Shown here: one piece after another, positions 1 to 9,162 of the stretch | How positions within the stretch are numbered: position 1 is the first letter of the stretch | How the letters are laid out: the number at the start of each line of letters is the position of its first letter | NCBI GenBank assembly: GCA_018267275.1 | Contig: JAFDYV010000011.1 | Location: 1-64,000, forward strand | Length of the DNA stretch: 64,000 nucleotides | Origin: Bacteroidota bacterium | GTDB lineage: Bacteria; Bacteroidota; Bacteroidia; Cytophagales; Cyclobacteriaceae | Reading direction: 5' to 3' | Notes under the pieces: generated by a model | Databases searched by the model: none | Told to the model about the DNA's origin: nothing | Seen by the model: only the letters and a program-made list of their open reading frames with translations | Position numbers and translations under genes: made by a program

Positions 1-126
1 CAGATTAAGTCAAAACTACTTCAGGTGATGGAAAAATTGAACATCATCACGAAGTTCAAGACAGTAAATGGCAATTATTACATTACTGAAACTCCATATA
101 ACGTGGCTGTAGAAAATCGCCACTAG
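1..126 (+). CDS. 3' end of an unidentified gene (partial)
   Basis: An open frame runs from the window edge to a TAG at 124-126 and gives the last 41 residues of a protein, ending in ENRH. The piece is rich in Lys, Asn and Tyr and has no recognisable motif. It converges on the next gene, and the two stop codons overlap by four bases. That is a packing often seen for real genes in this window. The product cannot be named from this fragment. Confidence 0.45.
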   Translation, partial: QIKSKLLQVMEKLNIITKFKTVNGNYYITETPYNVAVENRH

Positions 127-1700
127 TTTATCAGTCGCTTGCGCGCCAGCAATTCTCTATTCCCGGGATCGATCATGAGACCTTGTTCGAGAATTGATTT
201 TGCCTTTTGATTTTGTGAGCGCCTAAAGTAGTAAACTGCTGCTTGTGAATATGCCTGACCAATTAGAATTGGGTCGATGGTTAAATCTTTGTTGTCGGCA
301 AACATCTTCTCGAAAGACAATCGATTTTCGTCACCTTCGGTGGGTTTGTTGTTTTCGTAACTCTCGCCAAACCTTTGTAGATATGCCATCGCTAACATTG
401 AGTTAAACAGGTTGTTGCTGCCGAGGACGCTATGTTCGGTTAGTGCTGCTTGTAAAGCCGTGACTATTTCTTTTCCGTTGCTTGAATTGCGCAGACTGTG
501 CCCGAGTATCTGAACGTAAATTCGTTGAACATCTTGGTTGTTGGGCCTTAGTTTAAGTGCTTTCTCAAAAAAAGGCCTGCACAATGAGAAACGAGCTTGA
601 TTGTACAGATAACGACCCGACTCGTACTCATAGAGAAACGTAAGTTCTTCTTTTAATTCTTTATTTCGAATTCCTTTTTGCAGCACTTGATAGTACTTTT
701 TCAACCCGTCCGCATCGCCATTATCGAAGAGCAGTTGCTGTATTGCATTCCCAAACTCGCCTTTTATTTGATCTTGAGCGACACCGAATTTGGTAAAGCG
801 CGACAGTTTTGCCACCAAGGAGGCATGTAACGAATCTTTTTTTTCCATAGACTGGAATGCCTTGTAGTAACTTACGACTAAGCCGTTTACTACTTGTTCT
901 GTTTTGTAAAACATGTAAGCCTTTTCCCATTGTTTATAAGAGTTAGCAAAGTCCTCGTCTTCAAATTTGAAGATACCGTCATTCATATATTGTATTCCCA
1001 CCAACTCGTCAAGTGTTACTTCTGATTCTTTTCCAAAAAAGTACTGGTCAAAAAGGCTTGTCGCATCCCTTGACTGCACTTCTTGATTACTAACCAATTT
1101 TTGTTTTCGTAAATTTTCTACGTAAGCGCGTTTAAACTGATCGCTAAATGCAATGGAACCAACCATTGGGTTGGTGGTTTCTACAATAACAATATCTGTA
1201 TCTGGGTAGGCCACTGGATAGACATGGTTTGGTTTTTCTTTGATCACGTAAGGGATTTTAAAATAGTCGAACGCAATACAGTACAAACCAGTAGCTGATA
1301 CGCAATTATAGTATCCGTTTTCAAAGATGTCGCTAAAACGATTCTTGGCCTGGTACTTGGTTAAAAATGCTTGGTGCACACTTTCATAGATATACTTCAC
1401 GCGTTTACTGTTCTTCTTTCCTCCTTTGTTTTCAATATCCAGACCTCTCAAGTAACCATAAAACTTGTTCTTGCTTCTATCAGTCTCGCTCAATTTTCCA
1501 TAGTTTAAAAGCTTAAAGTGGTCGGGTCTGTGCTCATTAATTGCTTGGTAGAATGCCTCTTTTTCGTTGAGCGAGTTGAAACTCAATTCGTTAAGCCAAA
1601 CCAATGTGTCCTGCCCGAGCGAATTTGTTGAGCTGATGGCGATCACATATAACACAAAAACTAATTGTAATACTGTTGCTCTCGAACCGGTGGCTATCAT
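123..1700 (-). CDS. Secreted transglutaminase-like / TPR protein
   Basis: This 525-residue protein has an N-terminal hydrophobic signal segment (residues about 9-29, ending near SLGQ), so it is probably exported to the periplasm. Residues 130-180 look like a transglutaminase-like core, with Cys133 in NCVSATG, His159 in PNHVYPV and an acidic residue in IVIVETTNP. The C-terminal third (about 360-520) has tetratricopeptide-like helices, including LYNQARFSLCRPFFEKALKL and KAKSILEQGLMIDPGN. The function is unknown. A structural or protein-remodelling role is more likely than cross-linking, since such domains are often inactive or proteolytic. It is divergent from the serine dehydratase gene. Confidence 0.7.
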   Translation of the reverse strand: MIATGSRATVLQLVFVLYVIAISSTNSLGQDTLVWLNELSFNSLNEKEAFYQAINEHRPDHFKLLNYGKLSETDRSKNKFYGYLRGLDIENKGGKKNSKRVKYIYESVHQAFLTKYQAKNRFSDIFENGYYNCVSATGLYCIAFDYFKIPYVIKEKPNHVYPVAYPDTDIVIVETTNPMVGSIAFSDQFKRAYVENLRKQKLVSNQEVQSRDATSLFDQYFFGKESEVTLDELVGIQYMNDGIFKFEDEDFANSYKQWEKAYMFYKTEQVVNGLVVSYYKAFQSMEKKDSLHASLVAKLSRFTKFGVAQDQIKGEFGNAIQQLLFDNGDADGLKKYYQVLQKGIRNKELKEELTFLYEYESGRYLYNQARFSLCRPFFEKALKLRPNNQDVQRIYVQILGHSLRNSSNGKEIVTALQAALTEHSVLGSNNLFNSMLAMAYLQRFGESYENNKPTEGDENRLSFEKMFADNKDLTIDPILIGQAYSQAAVYYFRRSQNQKAKSILEQGLMIDPGNRELLARKRLIN

Positions 1701-1730
1701 AAAGAAATACTTCGTTGCGTTTGGAAAACC

Positions 1731-1761
1731 TTTGGCTTAAGTTCCGATAATCTTATTTTTG
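1731..1761 (+). promoter_or_regulatory. Bacteroidota-type promoter of the serine dehydratase/efflux unit
   Basis: TTTG at 1731-1734 is followed after exactly 19 bases by TATTTTTG at 1754-1761. This matches the Bacteroidota sigma consensus TTTG-N19-TAnnTTTG without mismatch. It would give a leader of about 75 bases before the ATG at 1842. Confidence 0.6.
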
Positions 1762-1841
1762 CCGCAAAAAATACCAAAAAAAGTTTCACAAATACTCAAA
1801 ATGGAATATCCTTTTCGTTGATATTCCGTTATTTACCCCGT

Positions 1842-2519
1842 ATGTCTGAAAAAAGCAGTGTTTTTGATATGATTGGGCCAGTTATGATTGGACCATCGAG
1901 TTCGCACACTGCGGGGGTGGTGCGCATTGCCAAAGCGGCCATTAAAGTATTGGGCGGCACGCCCGACAATTCTGAAATAACGTTTTACAATTCATTTGCC
2001 CGAACTTATGAGGGGCACGGAAGCGATCGGGCTATTCTTGCCGGGTTAATGGACTTCGAAACAGATGACAAGCGAATAAAGGAGTCAATTGAGATTGCCA
2101 CCCAAAAGGGATTAAAATACCATTTTAAGTCGGTCGGTAATGCATCTACGTTGCACCCTAATTCCATACGGCTTAACCTTACTAAAGGGAACAAGCAAAT
2201 AGAGGTGTTGGGCGAAAGCAAAGGCGGAGGCATTATCAATATTGCGGAGGTAAATGGTTTTAAAGCAGACTTCAGCGCCAACCTCCATACCATCATCATT
2301 TTCGCTGGTGACGTAAAGGGAAGCGTGGCTTTCATTGCAAATGTTATTGCACACGATGATTGCAACATTGCCACCATGTCGGTGTCCCGCAAAGGAAAAA
2401 ATGATATGGCGTGCTTAGTGATTGAGATGGATTCGGGTATCAAGCCTGTAACATTTGAATATTTGAAGAGTCTTAGTTGGGTTAAAGAAGTGATTTATAT
2501 ACCAGATATCAACCGATAA
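1842..2519 (+). CDS. sdaAB: L-serine dehydratase, iron-sulfur type, beta subunit
   Basis: This is the beta subunit of the two-subunit iron-sulfur L-serine ammonia-lyase, which converts serine to pyruvate and ammonia. The signature GPSSSHTAG lies at residues 17-25 and is followed by the HGSD segment typical of the beta fold. The C-terminal part (from about residue 145, HTIIIFAGDVKGSVAFIANV) is an ACT-type regulatory domain. The ATG at 1842 is preferred to an upstream TTG at 1818 because the family starts just before the SVFDMIGP segment. No alpha subunit gene lies nearby; the next gene is a TolC-like protein starting 2 bases after the stop. Confidence 0.9.
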   Translation: MSEKSSVFDMIGPVMIGPSSSHTAGVVRIAKAAIKVLGGTPDNSEITFYNSFARTYEGHGSDRAILAGLMDFETDDKRIKESIEIATQKGLKYHFKSVGNASTLHPNSIRLNLTKGNKQIEVLGESKGGGIINIAEVNGFKADFSANLHTIIIFAGDVKGSVAFIANVIAHDDCNIATMSVSRKGKNDMACLVIEMDSGIKPVTFEYLKSLSWVKEVIYIPDINR

Positions 2520-2520
2520 T

Positions 2521-3966
2521 ATGCGGATACGTTTACTATTTTTCTTTTTGGCATTTTGTGTAAACATTGTTTTTGGACAAAACACCGACAAAAAAGTTTA
2601 CACGCTAAAAGAGTGCGTGGAGATAGCGCTCAAAAACAACCTTACGGTGAGGCGCAATCAGTTGAGTGTAGAAACGGCAGAGATCAACTTGCTTCAATCT
2701 CGAATGACGATGTTACCCACCGTTAACTTAGGTGGTTCTACGGGTTACAACTGGGGTCGTTCTATTGACCCCACTACCAACCAATTCATTGACCAGCGAA
2801 TTCAAAATGCCAACATTAACGGTAACGCAAGCTTGCTACTATTCAATGCATTTCGGGTAATGAACACGATCCGCCAAAGCGTTAACGATAAAGCGGCTGC
2901 TGATAATGATTTCACAAAGGCAAAGAATGACGTGGTTTTAACGGTGATTACCAACTACACGTCCGTGATCTTTAACCGTGAATTATTTCAAACGGCCCAA
3001 TTTCAGTTGAAGACTACCGAGCAGCAATTGGAGCGAACCAAAAAACTAGAGCAGGCAGGTTCTGTGCCAATTGGTAACGTATTGGATCTAGAAGCGCAAC
3101 TGGCCACCAACGAACTAAACGCTGTGCAACGCGAGAATGCGTATAATCTTTCCTTATTGCAATTAAAACAAGCGCTTCAACTTCCAGCGTCAACGCCCAT
3201 GGAAATTGAGGTTCCCGAATTAGGTTTGGATGAGCAAGCACTGGCTGAAACGTCTGAACAGATCTATGACATCGCCCGGCAAAATATGCCCGAAATAAAA
3301 GCGGCAGTCTTTAGAGTGGAGAGTTCGAATTATGCGCTGAAAGCTGCAAGAGGAAATCTCTTCCCGCGTTTGAGTTTAAATGGAAGTGCATTTACAAACT
3401 ATTCAAGTGCGGCTAGGATTTTTAATGGCTTCACGATTACCGATCCAAATCCGGTGATTGGTTTCATCGGTTCAGATCCAACCATCACGGCTAATCAAGT
3501 ACGATCGTTGCAACCCACCGGACAAGCAAGCCTAATTGAAAAACCATTTGGTGATCAATTCTCAGATAATATTTCTCGCGCAGCTTCGATTAGTTTGCAA
3601 ATTCCTGTTCTCAACGGCTTTAGCGCACGCGCCAGTTTGCAACGGAGTAAAGTTACCGCAGACCAAGCGCGCGTTAACCTTACCGATGCAGAAAACCGTT
3701 TGCGTCAAGCTATTGAAACAGCCTACAACGATGCTACGGCTGCTACCAAAACATATAACTCATCTGCCCGTGCTGTGAAGGCGCGTGAAGAAGCTTTTCG
3801 CATGACCAAGCAACGTTATGATGCGGGTGCTACTAACTATGTTGACTATCAAGTTTCTGAAAATAATTTGTTCGCAGCGAAGTCTGACTTGGTGCGCGCC
3901 AAGTACGATTTGATTTTCAAGAAAAAAGTGCTCGACTTCTATCAAGGTAAACCCATCGACTATTAA
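2521..3966 (+). CDS. TolC-family outer-membrane efflux protein
   Basis: The 481-residue product has a signal peptide (MRIRLLFFFLAFCVNIVFGQ) and the two long coiled-coil repeats of TolC-type outer-membrane channels. Examples are the SLTLKECVEIALKNN-like start (here YTLKECVEIALKNNLTVRRN) and the C-terminal RYDAGATNYVDYQVSENNL segment. It should form the outer-membrane exit duct of a tripartite pump. The adaptor gene follows after 15 bases, so the two are very probably one transcript. The inner-membrane transporter that should complete the pump is not adjacent. Confidence 0.9.
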   Translation: MRIRLLFFFLAFCVNIVFGQNTDKKVYTLKECVEIALKNNLTVRRNQLSVETAEINLLQSRMTMLPTVNLGGSTGYNWGRSIDPTTNQFIDQRIQNANINGNASLLLFNAFRVMNTIRQSVNDKAAADNDFTKAKNDVVLTVITNYTSVIFNRELFQTAQFQLKTTEQQLERTKKLEQAGSVPIGNVLDLEAQLATNELNAVQRENAYNLSLLQLKQALQLPASTPMEIEVPELGLDEQALAETSEQIYDIARQNMPEIKAAVFRVESSNYALKAARGNLFPRLSLNGSAFTNYSSAARIFNGFTITDPNPVIGFIGSDPTITANQVRSLQPTGQASLIEKPFGDQFSDNISRAASISLQIPVLNGFSARASLQRSKVTADQARVNLTDAENRLRQAIETAYNDATAATKTYNSSARAVKAREEAFRMTKQRYDAGATNYVDYQVSENNLFAAKSDLVRAKYDLIFKKKVLDFYQGKPIDY

Positions 3967-3981
3967 TAATTCTTCTACTCC

Positions 3982-5385
3982 ATGATACCAAAAACTACAA
4001 AGCCCAAGAAAAAGTCCAGTAAGATATTGTATTGGGGCATCGGTGCCCTCGTGTTCCTTATCATTTTCCTCATCATTGGTAAATCGGCCGGATGGATTGG
4101 CAAATCGAGAGAGTTAGAAGTAGAACTGACCAAATCGAAAAAGGCATCCATCACCGAAAAGGTAAGTGCCTCCGGCACCGTGCAGCCTGTTGTGGAGGTA
4201 AAGCTGGCACCGGAAGTTTCTGGCGAGATAATCGACTTAAAAGTTCAAGACGGGGACTCCGTGAAACTTGGCGATGTGTTGGTGAAAATTCGCCCAGATG
4301 TTTGGGTGAGTCAATTGGAGCGCTCGGAGGCTTCGTTAAGTCAACAAAAGGCAAATCTTGAATCATCTCGTGCGGCTTTGGCGCGGTCTGAGGCGACATT
4401 CACGAGAGCCGAGCAAGACTACAAGCGTCAGGAGAAGCTTTGGAAAGAGAAAGTGATTTCTGAATCTGATTGGCAATTGGCTCAGCAGAACTACAAGGTG
4501 GCTCAAAACGATTTGAAGTCGGCACAGCAAACTTTGGAAGCAGCCGGGTTTATTGTGAGTAGCACCAATGCATCAGTAAAGGAATCGCGTGAAAACGTAA
4601 GACGCACAACGGTATATGCGCCCATGAAAGGTATTGTGTCTAAATTGAACGTGAAGAAAGGCGAGCGTGTGGTGGGCACTGCGCAAATGGCCGGTACCGA
4701 AATGTTGCGTATTGCTGATTTGAATAAAATGGAAGTGCGCGTAAACGTAAATGAAAATGACATCGTTCGCGTGCATCTTCGAGACAGTGTGATGATTGAC
4801 GTTGATGCGTATAGCAGTACAGGGAAACAATTCAAGGGACTGGTGACGAATATTGCCAATACCGCCAAAGACAAAACATCGGCCGATGCCATCACTGAGT
4901 TTGAAGTTCGCATTTTGATTTTGCGTTCCTCTTATGAAGATCTGATTGCAAAGGGTAACAAATTCCCATTCCGACCCGGTATGACTGCCAGTGTTGATAT
5001 CATTACGCAACGAAAGGAGAATGTGCTTTCGGTGCCTTTGGCTGCAGTAACGACTCGCAGCGATGAAAAAAACAAAAAAGACGAACAAAAAGGAAATGAC
5101 GACAACAAACGAGAGGTAGTAGACACCAGCAAACCAAAAGCAGAAAAGAAGGCAGATAAAGTTGTAGTTTTTGTCAATGACAAAGGTGTTGCCAAAATGA
5201 AAGAAGTGAAGACAGGTATTAGCGACTATGATAACATTGAAATTCTCTCCGGCATTGCAGAAGGAGAGGAAATAGTAACGGGCCCGTTCCTGGTAGTTTC
5301 AAAACGTTTGAAAGACGGAGAAAAAATTAAGCCAGCAAAGAAAGAAGATAAGGAAAAGGAAGCCGACAAGAAGGCTGAAAAGTAA
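3982..5385 (+). CDS. Periplasmic adaptor (HlyD/MacA-like membrane fusion protein)
   Basis: The protein has an N-terminal membrane anchor (residues about 14-35), then a lipoyl/barrel-sandwich half motif (VKLAPEVSGEIIDLKVQDGD). A long alpha-helical hairpin follows (LERSEASLSQQKANLESS onward), then the second half motif (VYAPMKGIVSKLNVKKGE) and beta-barrel domains. This is the architecture of MacA/RND adaptor subunits. An acidic-basic Lys/Glu/Asp-rich insert (DEKNKKDEQKGNDDNK) lies near residue 355, and the C-terminus is very lysine-rich, which is unusual. It pairs with the TolC-like protein upstream. A separate MacB-type ATPase lies at 15244, with no proven link. Confidence 0.88.
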   Translation: MIPKTTKPKKKSSKILYWGIGALVFLIIFLIIGKSAGWIGKSRELEVELTKSKKASITEKVSASGTVQPVVEVKLAPEVSGEIIDLKVQDGDSVKLGDVLVKIRPDVWVSQLERSEASLSQQKANLESSRAALARSEATFTRAEQDYKRQEKLWKEKVISESDWQLAQQNYKVAQNDLKSAQQTLEAAGFIVSSTNASVKESRENVRRTTVYAPMKGIVSKLNVKKGERVVGTAQMAGTEMLRIADLNKMEVRVNVNENDIVRVHLRDSVMIDVDAYSSTGKQFKGLVTNIANTAKDKTSADAITEFEVRILILRSSYEDLIAKGNKFPFRPGMTASVDIITQRKENVLSVPLAAVTTRSDEKNKKDEQKGNDDNKREVVDTSKPKAEKKADKVVVFVNDKGVAKMKEVKTGISDYDNIEILSGIAEGEEIVTGPFLVVSKRLKDGEKIKPAKKEDKEKEADKKAEK

Positions 5386-5410
5386 GGTTTACCCCAAAAC
5401 CGAGCGAACA

Positions 5411-5436
5411 AGCCCCGCACCATGCGGGGCTTTTTG
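5411..5436 (+). terminator. Intrinsic terminator after the efflux genes
   Basis: A 9-base-pair stem AGCCCCGCA/TGCGGGGCT with a 3-base loop is followed by a T run. It sits 25 bases after the adaptor stop and ends that transcript before ppa. Confidence 0.85.
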
Positions 5437-5465
5437 TTTACCTTCGCGTTGACAACGAACAGAAT

Positions 5466-6002
5466 ATGATTTTACACCCTTGGCATGAGGCACCTGTTGG
5501 AGCCAACCCTCCGGAGTATATTAATGGCATCATTGAAATTTCGGCCGGTATGCGTACGAAATATGAAGTCGATAAGGAAACCGGTTTGCTGAAGCTTGAT
5601 CGCATTTTGTATTCTGCCGTGTATTATCCGGCCAACTACGGATTCATACCTCAAACACTGGGTGATGACAATGACCCTTTGGACATCATGATTTTGTGCC
5701 GCGAACCGATTCAGCCACTCTGCCTCGTACCTGCTCGTGTAATTGGTGTGATGCGTATGGTAGACCAAGGCAAAGCTGATGATAAGATTTTAGCTGTAGC
5801 GGAAAATGATGCAAATACCAAACACCTCAAAGACATCAGCGAGTTGGCCTCGCACTTTAAGCTCGAGTTGAAGGAGTTTTTTGAGAGCTACAAAAAGCTA
5901 GAAAACAAGGTAGTTACGGTGCCGGACTTTCAGGGGAAGGAAACGGCAGAAATTATTATCGAAAAGGCCATTCAATATTATCAATCGGAGTTTAAAAAGT
6001 AA
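5466..6002 (+). CDS. ppa: Inorganic pyrophosphatase, family I
   Basis: This soluble enzyme hydrolyses pyrophosphate to phosphate and pulls biosynthetic reactions forward. The 178-residue length and the motifs KYEVDKETG, YPANYGFIPQT and DDNDPLDIM are those of the family I Mg-dependent enzyme. The last holds the metal-binding aspartates. The TAA stop shares one base with the ATG of the next gene (TAATG), so the downstream glycosyltransferase is translationally coupled. Confidence 0.95.
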   Translation: MILHPWHEAPVGANPPEYINGIIEISAGMRTKYEVDKETGLLKLDRILYSAVYYPANYGFIPQTLGDDNDPLDIMILCREPIQPLCLVPARVIGVMRMVDQGKADDKILAVAENDANTKHLKDISELASHFKLELKEFFESYKKLENKVVTVPDFQGKETAEIIIEKAIQYYQSEFKK

Positions 6003-6991
6003 TGAGACCGAAGTCTTTTCTCATTATTCAAACCGCGTTTATTGGAGATGTGATTTTGGCCACGGCATTAATTGAAAAACTTCATGCCTTTTTTCCAAAT
6101 GCACACATCGATTTTTTACTTCGCAAAGGAAACGAGGGGTTGTTGGTGAACCATCCGTATTTGCGCGAGGTGATTGTGTTTGACAAGAAGAACAAGTACT
6201 CAAACCTCTGGAAGCTCTTAAAAAAAATACGCAGTACCCGGTATGATGTATTGATTAATGCACAGCGTTTTGCCACAACGGGCATTGTTACCGCGTTTGC
6301 TAATGCTACTGAAACGGTTGGTTTTGATAAAAACCCTTTTTCTTTTTTGTTCTCTAGACGAATCAAGCATCAGGTAGGGGCATTGCATGAAATAGACCGC
6401 AATCAGAAATTGATTGAGCATTTGACCGATTCAAAGTCTGCAAAGCCACGATTATATCCTTCATTGGAACACCAAGAAAAAGTACGACCATTGATGGTGG
6501 GAAATTATTATTGTCTGGCACCAACTTCGGTTTGGTTTACCAAGCAATGGCCTGCCGAGAAATGGATTGAGTTGATTCAATTGACGAGCAGTAAAGCAGA
6601 TTCGATTTATTTGCTGGGTGCACCAACCGACCATCATGTTTGCGAGTCCATTCGTTTAACCGTTAGTAACAACAAAGTAGTAAACTTGGCAGGCAAATTA
6701 AGTTTTTTGGAATCGGCAGCACTCATGCAGCATGCTGCTATGAATTTTGTGAATGACTCTGCGCCTATGCACTTGGCATCTGCTATGAATGCGCGTGTTA
6801 CGGCTATCTTTTGCTCTACTGTTCCATCGTTCGGATTTGGTCCGTTATCGGATCAATCAAACATCATTGAAACGCAAGAGAAATTAAGTTGCAGGCCGTG
6901 CGGGCTTCATGGGTACAAAGATTGTCCGAAGGGGCATTTTCAATGTGCGTACTCCATTGACGTATTGCGCGTGGCTGACGCCATCAAATAA
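6002..6991 (+). CDS. Glycosyltransferase family 9 (heptosyltransferase-like)
   Basis: The 329-residue protein matches ADP-heptose:LPS heptosyltransferases. The N-terminus RPKSFLIIQTAFIGDVILAT is the usual GT9 start. The C-terminal region has NLAGKLSFLESAALMQHA and FVNDSAPMHLASAMNARVTAIF, the conserved nucleotide-sugar site with the NDSAPMH signature. It probably adds a sugar to the lipopolysaccharide core at the cytoplasmic face of the inner membrane. The exact donor and acceptor cannot be told. It is coupled to ppa by a one-base stop/start overlap, and a hairpin terminator follows. Confidence 0.88.
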   Translation: MRPKSFLIIQTAFIGDVILATALIEKLHAFFPNAHIDFLLRKGNEGLLVNHPYLREVIVFDKKNKYSNLWKLLKKIRSTRYDVLINAQRFATTGIVTAFANATETVGFDKNPFSFLFSRRIKHQVGALHEIDRNQKLIEHLTDSKSAKPRLYPSLEHQEKVRPLMVGNYYCLAPTSVWFTKQWPAEKWIELIQLTSSKADSIYLLGAPTDHHVCESIRLTVSNNKVVNLAGKLSFLESAALMQHAAMNFVNDSAPMHLASAMNARVTAIFCSTVPSFGFGPLSDQSNIIETQEKLSCRPCGLHGYKDCPKGHFQCAYSIDVLRVADAIK

Positions 6992-7018
6992 AAAGCCCCA
7001 ACCATTGTCGGGGCTTTA
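6992..7018. terminator. Bidirectional hairpin terminator
   Basis: AAAGCCCC and GGGGCTTT pair around a 10-base loop. A-rich sequence lies on one side and T-rich on the other. It lies between convergent genes (stop at 6991 on +, stop at 7040 on -) and can serve both. Confidence 0.75.
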
Positions 7019-7039
7019 AGAAATGCATTGCTGATTGCG

Positions 7040-8302
7040 CTATTGCATTGGACCTTTTTTCTCAGAAAACTTTTCCAATGCAACGTCTCTTGATATTTTT
7101 CCGTTGTTATAATCCTTTAATACGCTGTACTTGATCGCGTACTCCACCCACGAAGGAATGTCGCAGCCTTTGCAGCGTGTGAGTTTGATATTGAAAATCA
7201 GGCTTTCGTCATCTTTCAAGCTTTTCACAGTTTTGCCGTATTCAAGAATATCTTCTTTGATGGTTCTGGCAAATTGCGGATACAATTCTTTTACCTTTTT
7301 GTCTCGTGTTTCAGGGTCGAGACCTCGAAGACCTAGCGTAGGCATATCAAAACCATCGCCATACACATCTGCATTGGTTGAATATACTTGCATATAGTAA
7401 ATGGCTCCAAAGTCTTTCAATCTTTCGTAGTATGTATTCTCTTGCGTAAAAAAGGTTTTCGACAAATCGCTTCTGTATAGCCGATTGAAAATACTTGAGA
7501 GCAATTCCAAATCAGGCTGTAGTTCATTCTCGCCCTCGGTGTTTACCACTTTTAGTTTATTCATAAACTGCTCCCGGGTAATTTTTCCTTGGCGCAACTG
7601 CGCAATATCCGACTTCAATCCTTCTACAGACACGTAAGGGTTTCTACGGTTTTGCATGTTCACACCGTTCCACCAAAATTGGTTTTCGTCATTTCGGTTG
7701 GTAATGATGATTCGTTCGCTGGGTGCCAGCTGAGTGATCAAATCTCCGTAATCGGCCAAAAACTGTTTGGCTGCATCTACCATTTTTAATGTGGATTGAT
7801 CTCGTAAGCTATCTTGATTTTGAATTCGGGCACGGGCAGCCGAAATACGGGCCTGGCCTTTCACATTCACATCGTTTTTTCGAGCCTGGTCATTTCTTAA
7901 GCGATCAGCATTTGCGCGTGCTTTTGCAACTTCTTCCTCTGCGGCTCGCTCGCTATTGCCATTTCTGATAATCACTGGTGTTTCAAACTCATAAACTCCC
8001 CCGCCACGACTATCGGGGTAAAAGGTCGATGCTAGGTTTGGCGTTTCATCCCACATGATAAACACGTTATCTACTGGAATTTGAAACGTAACACCATAGC
8101 CCGGCCGGTAGTTGCCTTTCACTTCCATCGGGAAGAAGGAGCGCTTGTCAAACTGCTGCTTCAACAACGTGCTCAGAATATTTTCTGCGACCTCAATATC
8201 GCGCTGCATGCGATCTTCGTTTAATTTTCCCTGTGCCCACAAACTTGCTGTTGCCAGCGCAACGCAAGCCATCATCATCACTTTTCTCGCTACACTTTTC
8301 AT
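7040..8302 (-). CDS. Exported protein of unknown function, part of a sigma/anti-sigma operon
   Basis: The 420-residue product starts with a clear signal peptide (KVMMMACVALATASLWAQ). A central Ala/Arg/Asn-rich stretch (about residues 120-170) looks helical, perhaps coiled coil. The rest has no motif I recognise; a CKGC pair occurs near the C-terminus. It lies 20 bases downstream of the anti-sigma gene and is probably co-transcribed with it and the sigma factor. It may therefore be the envelope effector or sensor of that system. That role is inferred from position only. Confidence 0.75.
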   Translation of the reverse strand: MKSVARKVMMMACVALATASLWAQGKLNEDRMQRDIEVAENILSTLLKQQFDKRSFFPMEVKGNYRPGYGVTFQIPVDNVFIMWDETPNLASTFYPDSRGGGVYEFETPVIIRNGNSERAAEEEVAKARANADRLRNDQARKNDVNVKGQARISAARARIQNQDSLRDQSTLKMVDAAKQFLADYGDLITQLAPSERIIITNRNDENQFWWNGVNMQNRRNPYVSVEGLKSDIAQLRQGKITREQFMNKLKVVNTEGENELQPDLELLSSIFNRLYRSDLSKTFFTQENTYYERLKDFGAIYYMQVYSTNADVYGDGFDMPTLGLRGLDPETRDKKVKELYPQFARTIKEDILEYGKTVKSLKDDESLIFNIKLTRCKGCDIPSWVEYAIKYSVLKDYNNGKISRDVALEKFSEKKGPMQ

Positions 8303-8322
8303 ACACTTTAGAATTTGAGAGT

Positions 8323-9162
8323 TTAATAACTGTTTTTGTTTTTACCTATGGGAGCGGAAATGATACTGGCCAATATCTGTTCCGTTTCCTGTTTAAACTG
8401 ATCTGTATTTTTTTCTAAGCTGGCCACACGTGTTTGCACCAGCATCAAGTCTTGCTTGCGTTGTTCTTTCAGATAGCTTGAGAAGTCGACTAACAAACTT
8501 TCCATGTATTTCTTTTGGTCTTCGGTGCTCAGCTGAAAATAGTCTTTCATCAACTTCAGGTTTTCGCTTTGCAGGCTGGCCACAAATGTGCGCACTTGCT
8601 CCTGTGTAGCTTGTGAGGCTGTTTTCATCAGGGCATCAATACGCTTAGAGTTTATGTCCAAATTAGTGGAAATGCTCTTCGATAACTTTTGTTGCTCTTC
8701 GTTCCAATTGGCTGCCAACACTTGGTTATTCCTTTCAAGCGATGAAGCAATCATTGATTGGACTTGCGCTTCTGTCAGCGAGGGCTGAGCGGTTGGCCGT
8801 GCGTTGGGCGTACCAAAGCTTATTTTTAATTCACTATGATGGTAGGTAATTTGAGTGCCCAACAACTTGCCTGCCACCATCAAAAAGAACAGCGAAGCGG
8901 CAATACCGATCATCGTTCGCACGTAAGTGGATTGCCACAATGACTTCACGTTGCCTTCTGCCATAATGATGGGTGGGGCAATCACCTCTTTGTTTTGTAC
9001 CTGACCCATGATGTCTCGTACCGACTGGAGTGACTGGATTTTTTCCAACTCCTCTGGGTGCTGACGCATGTAGGCTTGTACTTTTTCGTTTTCCTCTGGA
9101 GAAAGCTCACCATACAGATAAGCCATCATCGTTGCCTCATCTGGTTTATAGTTCATAGCCAA
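8323..9162 (-). CDS. Anti-sigma factor-like membrane protein
   Basis: The N-terminus (DEATMMAYLYGELSPEENEK) resembles the cytoplasmic sigma-binding domain of ZAS-like anti-sigma factors, but I see no zinc-binding His-Cys-Cys set. A single membrane span lies at about residues 80-105 (MIGIAASLFFLMVAGKLLG). The periplasmic part, about 150 residues, is strongly helical and Gln/Lys-rich and is probably coiled coil. Its start overlaps the end of the ECF sigma gene by 17 bases, which strongly supports a cognate pair. Confidence 0.8.
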   Translation of the reverse strand: MAMNYKPDEATMMAYLYGELSPEENEKVQAYMRQHPEELEKIQSLQSVRDIMGQVQNKEVIAPPIIMAEGNVKSLWQSTYVRTMIGIAASLFFLMVAGKLLGTQITYHHSELKISFGTPNARPTAQPSLTEAQVQSMIASSLERNNQVLAANWNEEQQKLSKSISTNLDINSKRIDALMKTASQATQEQVRTFVASLQSENLKLMKDYFQLSTEDQKKYMESLLVDFSSYLKEQRKQDLMLVQTRVASLEKNTDQFKQETEQILASIISAPIGKNKNSY

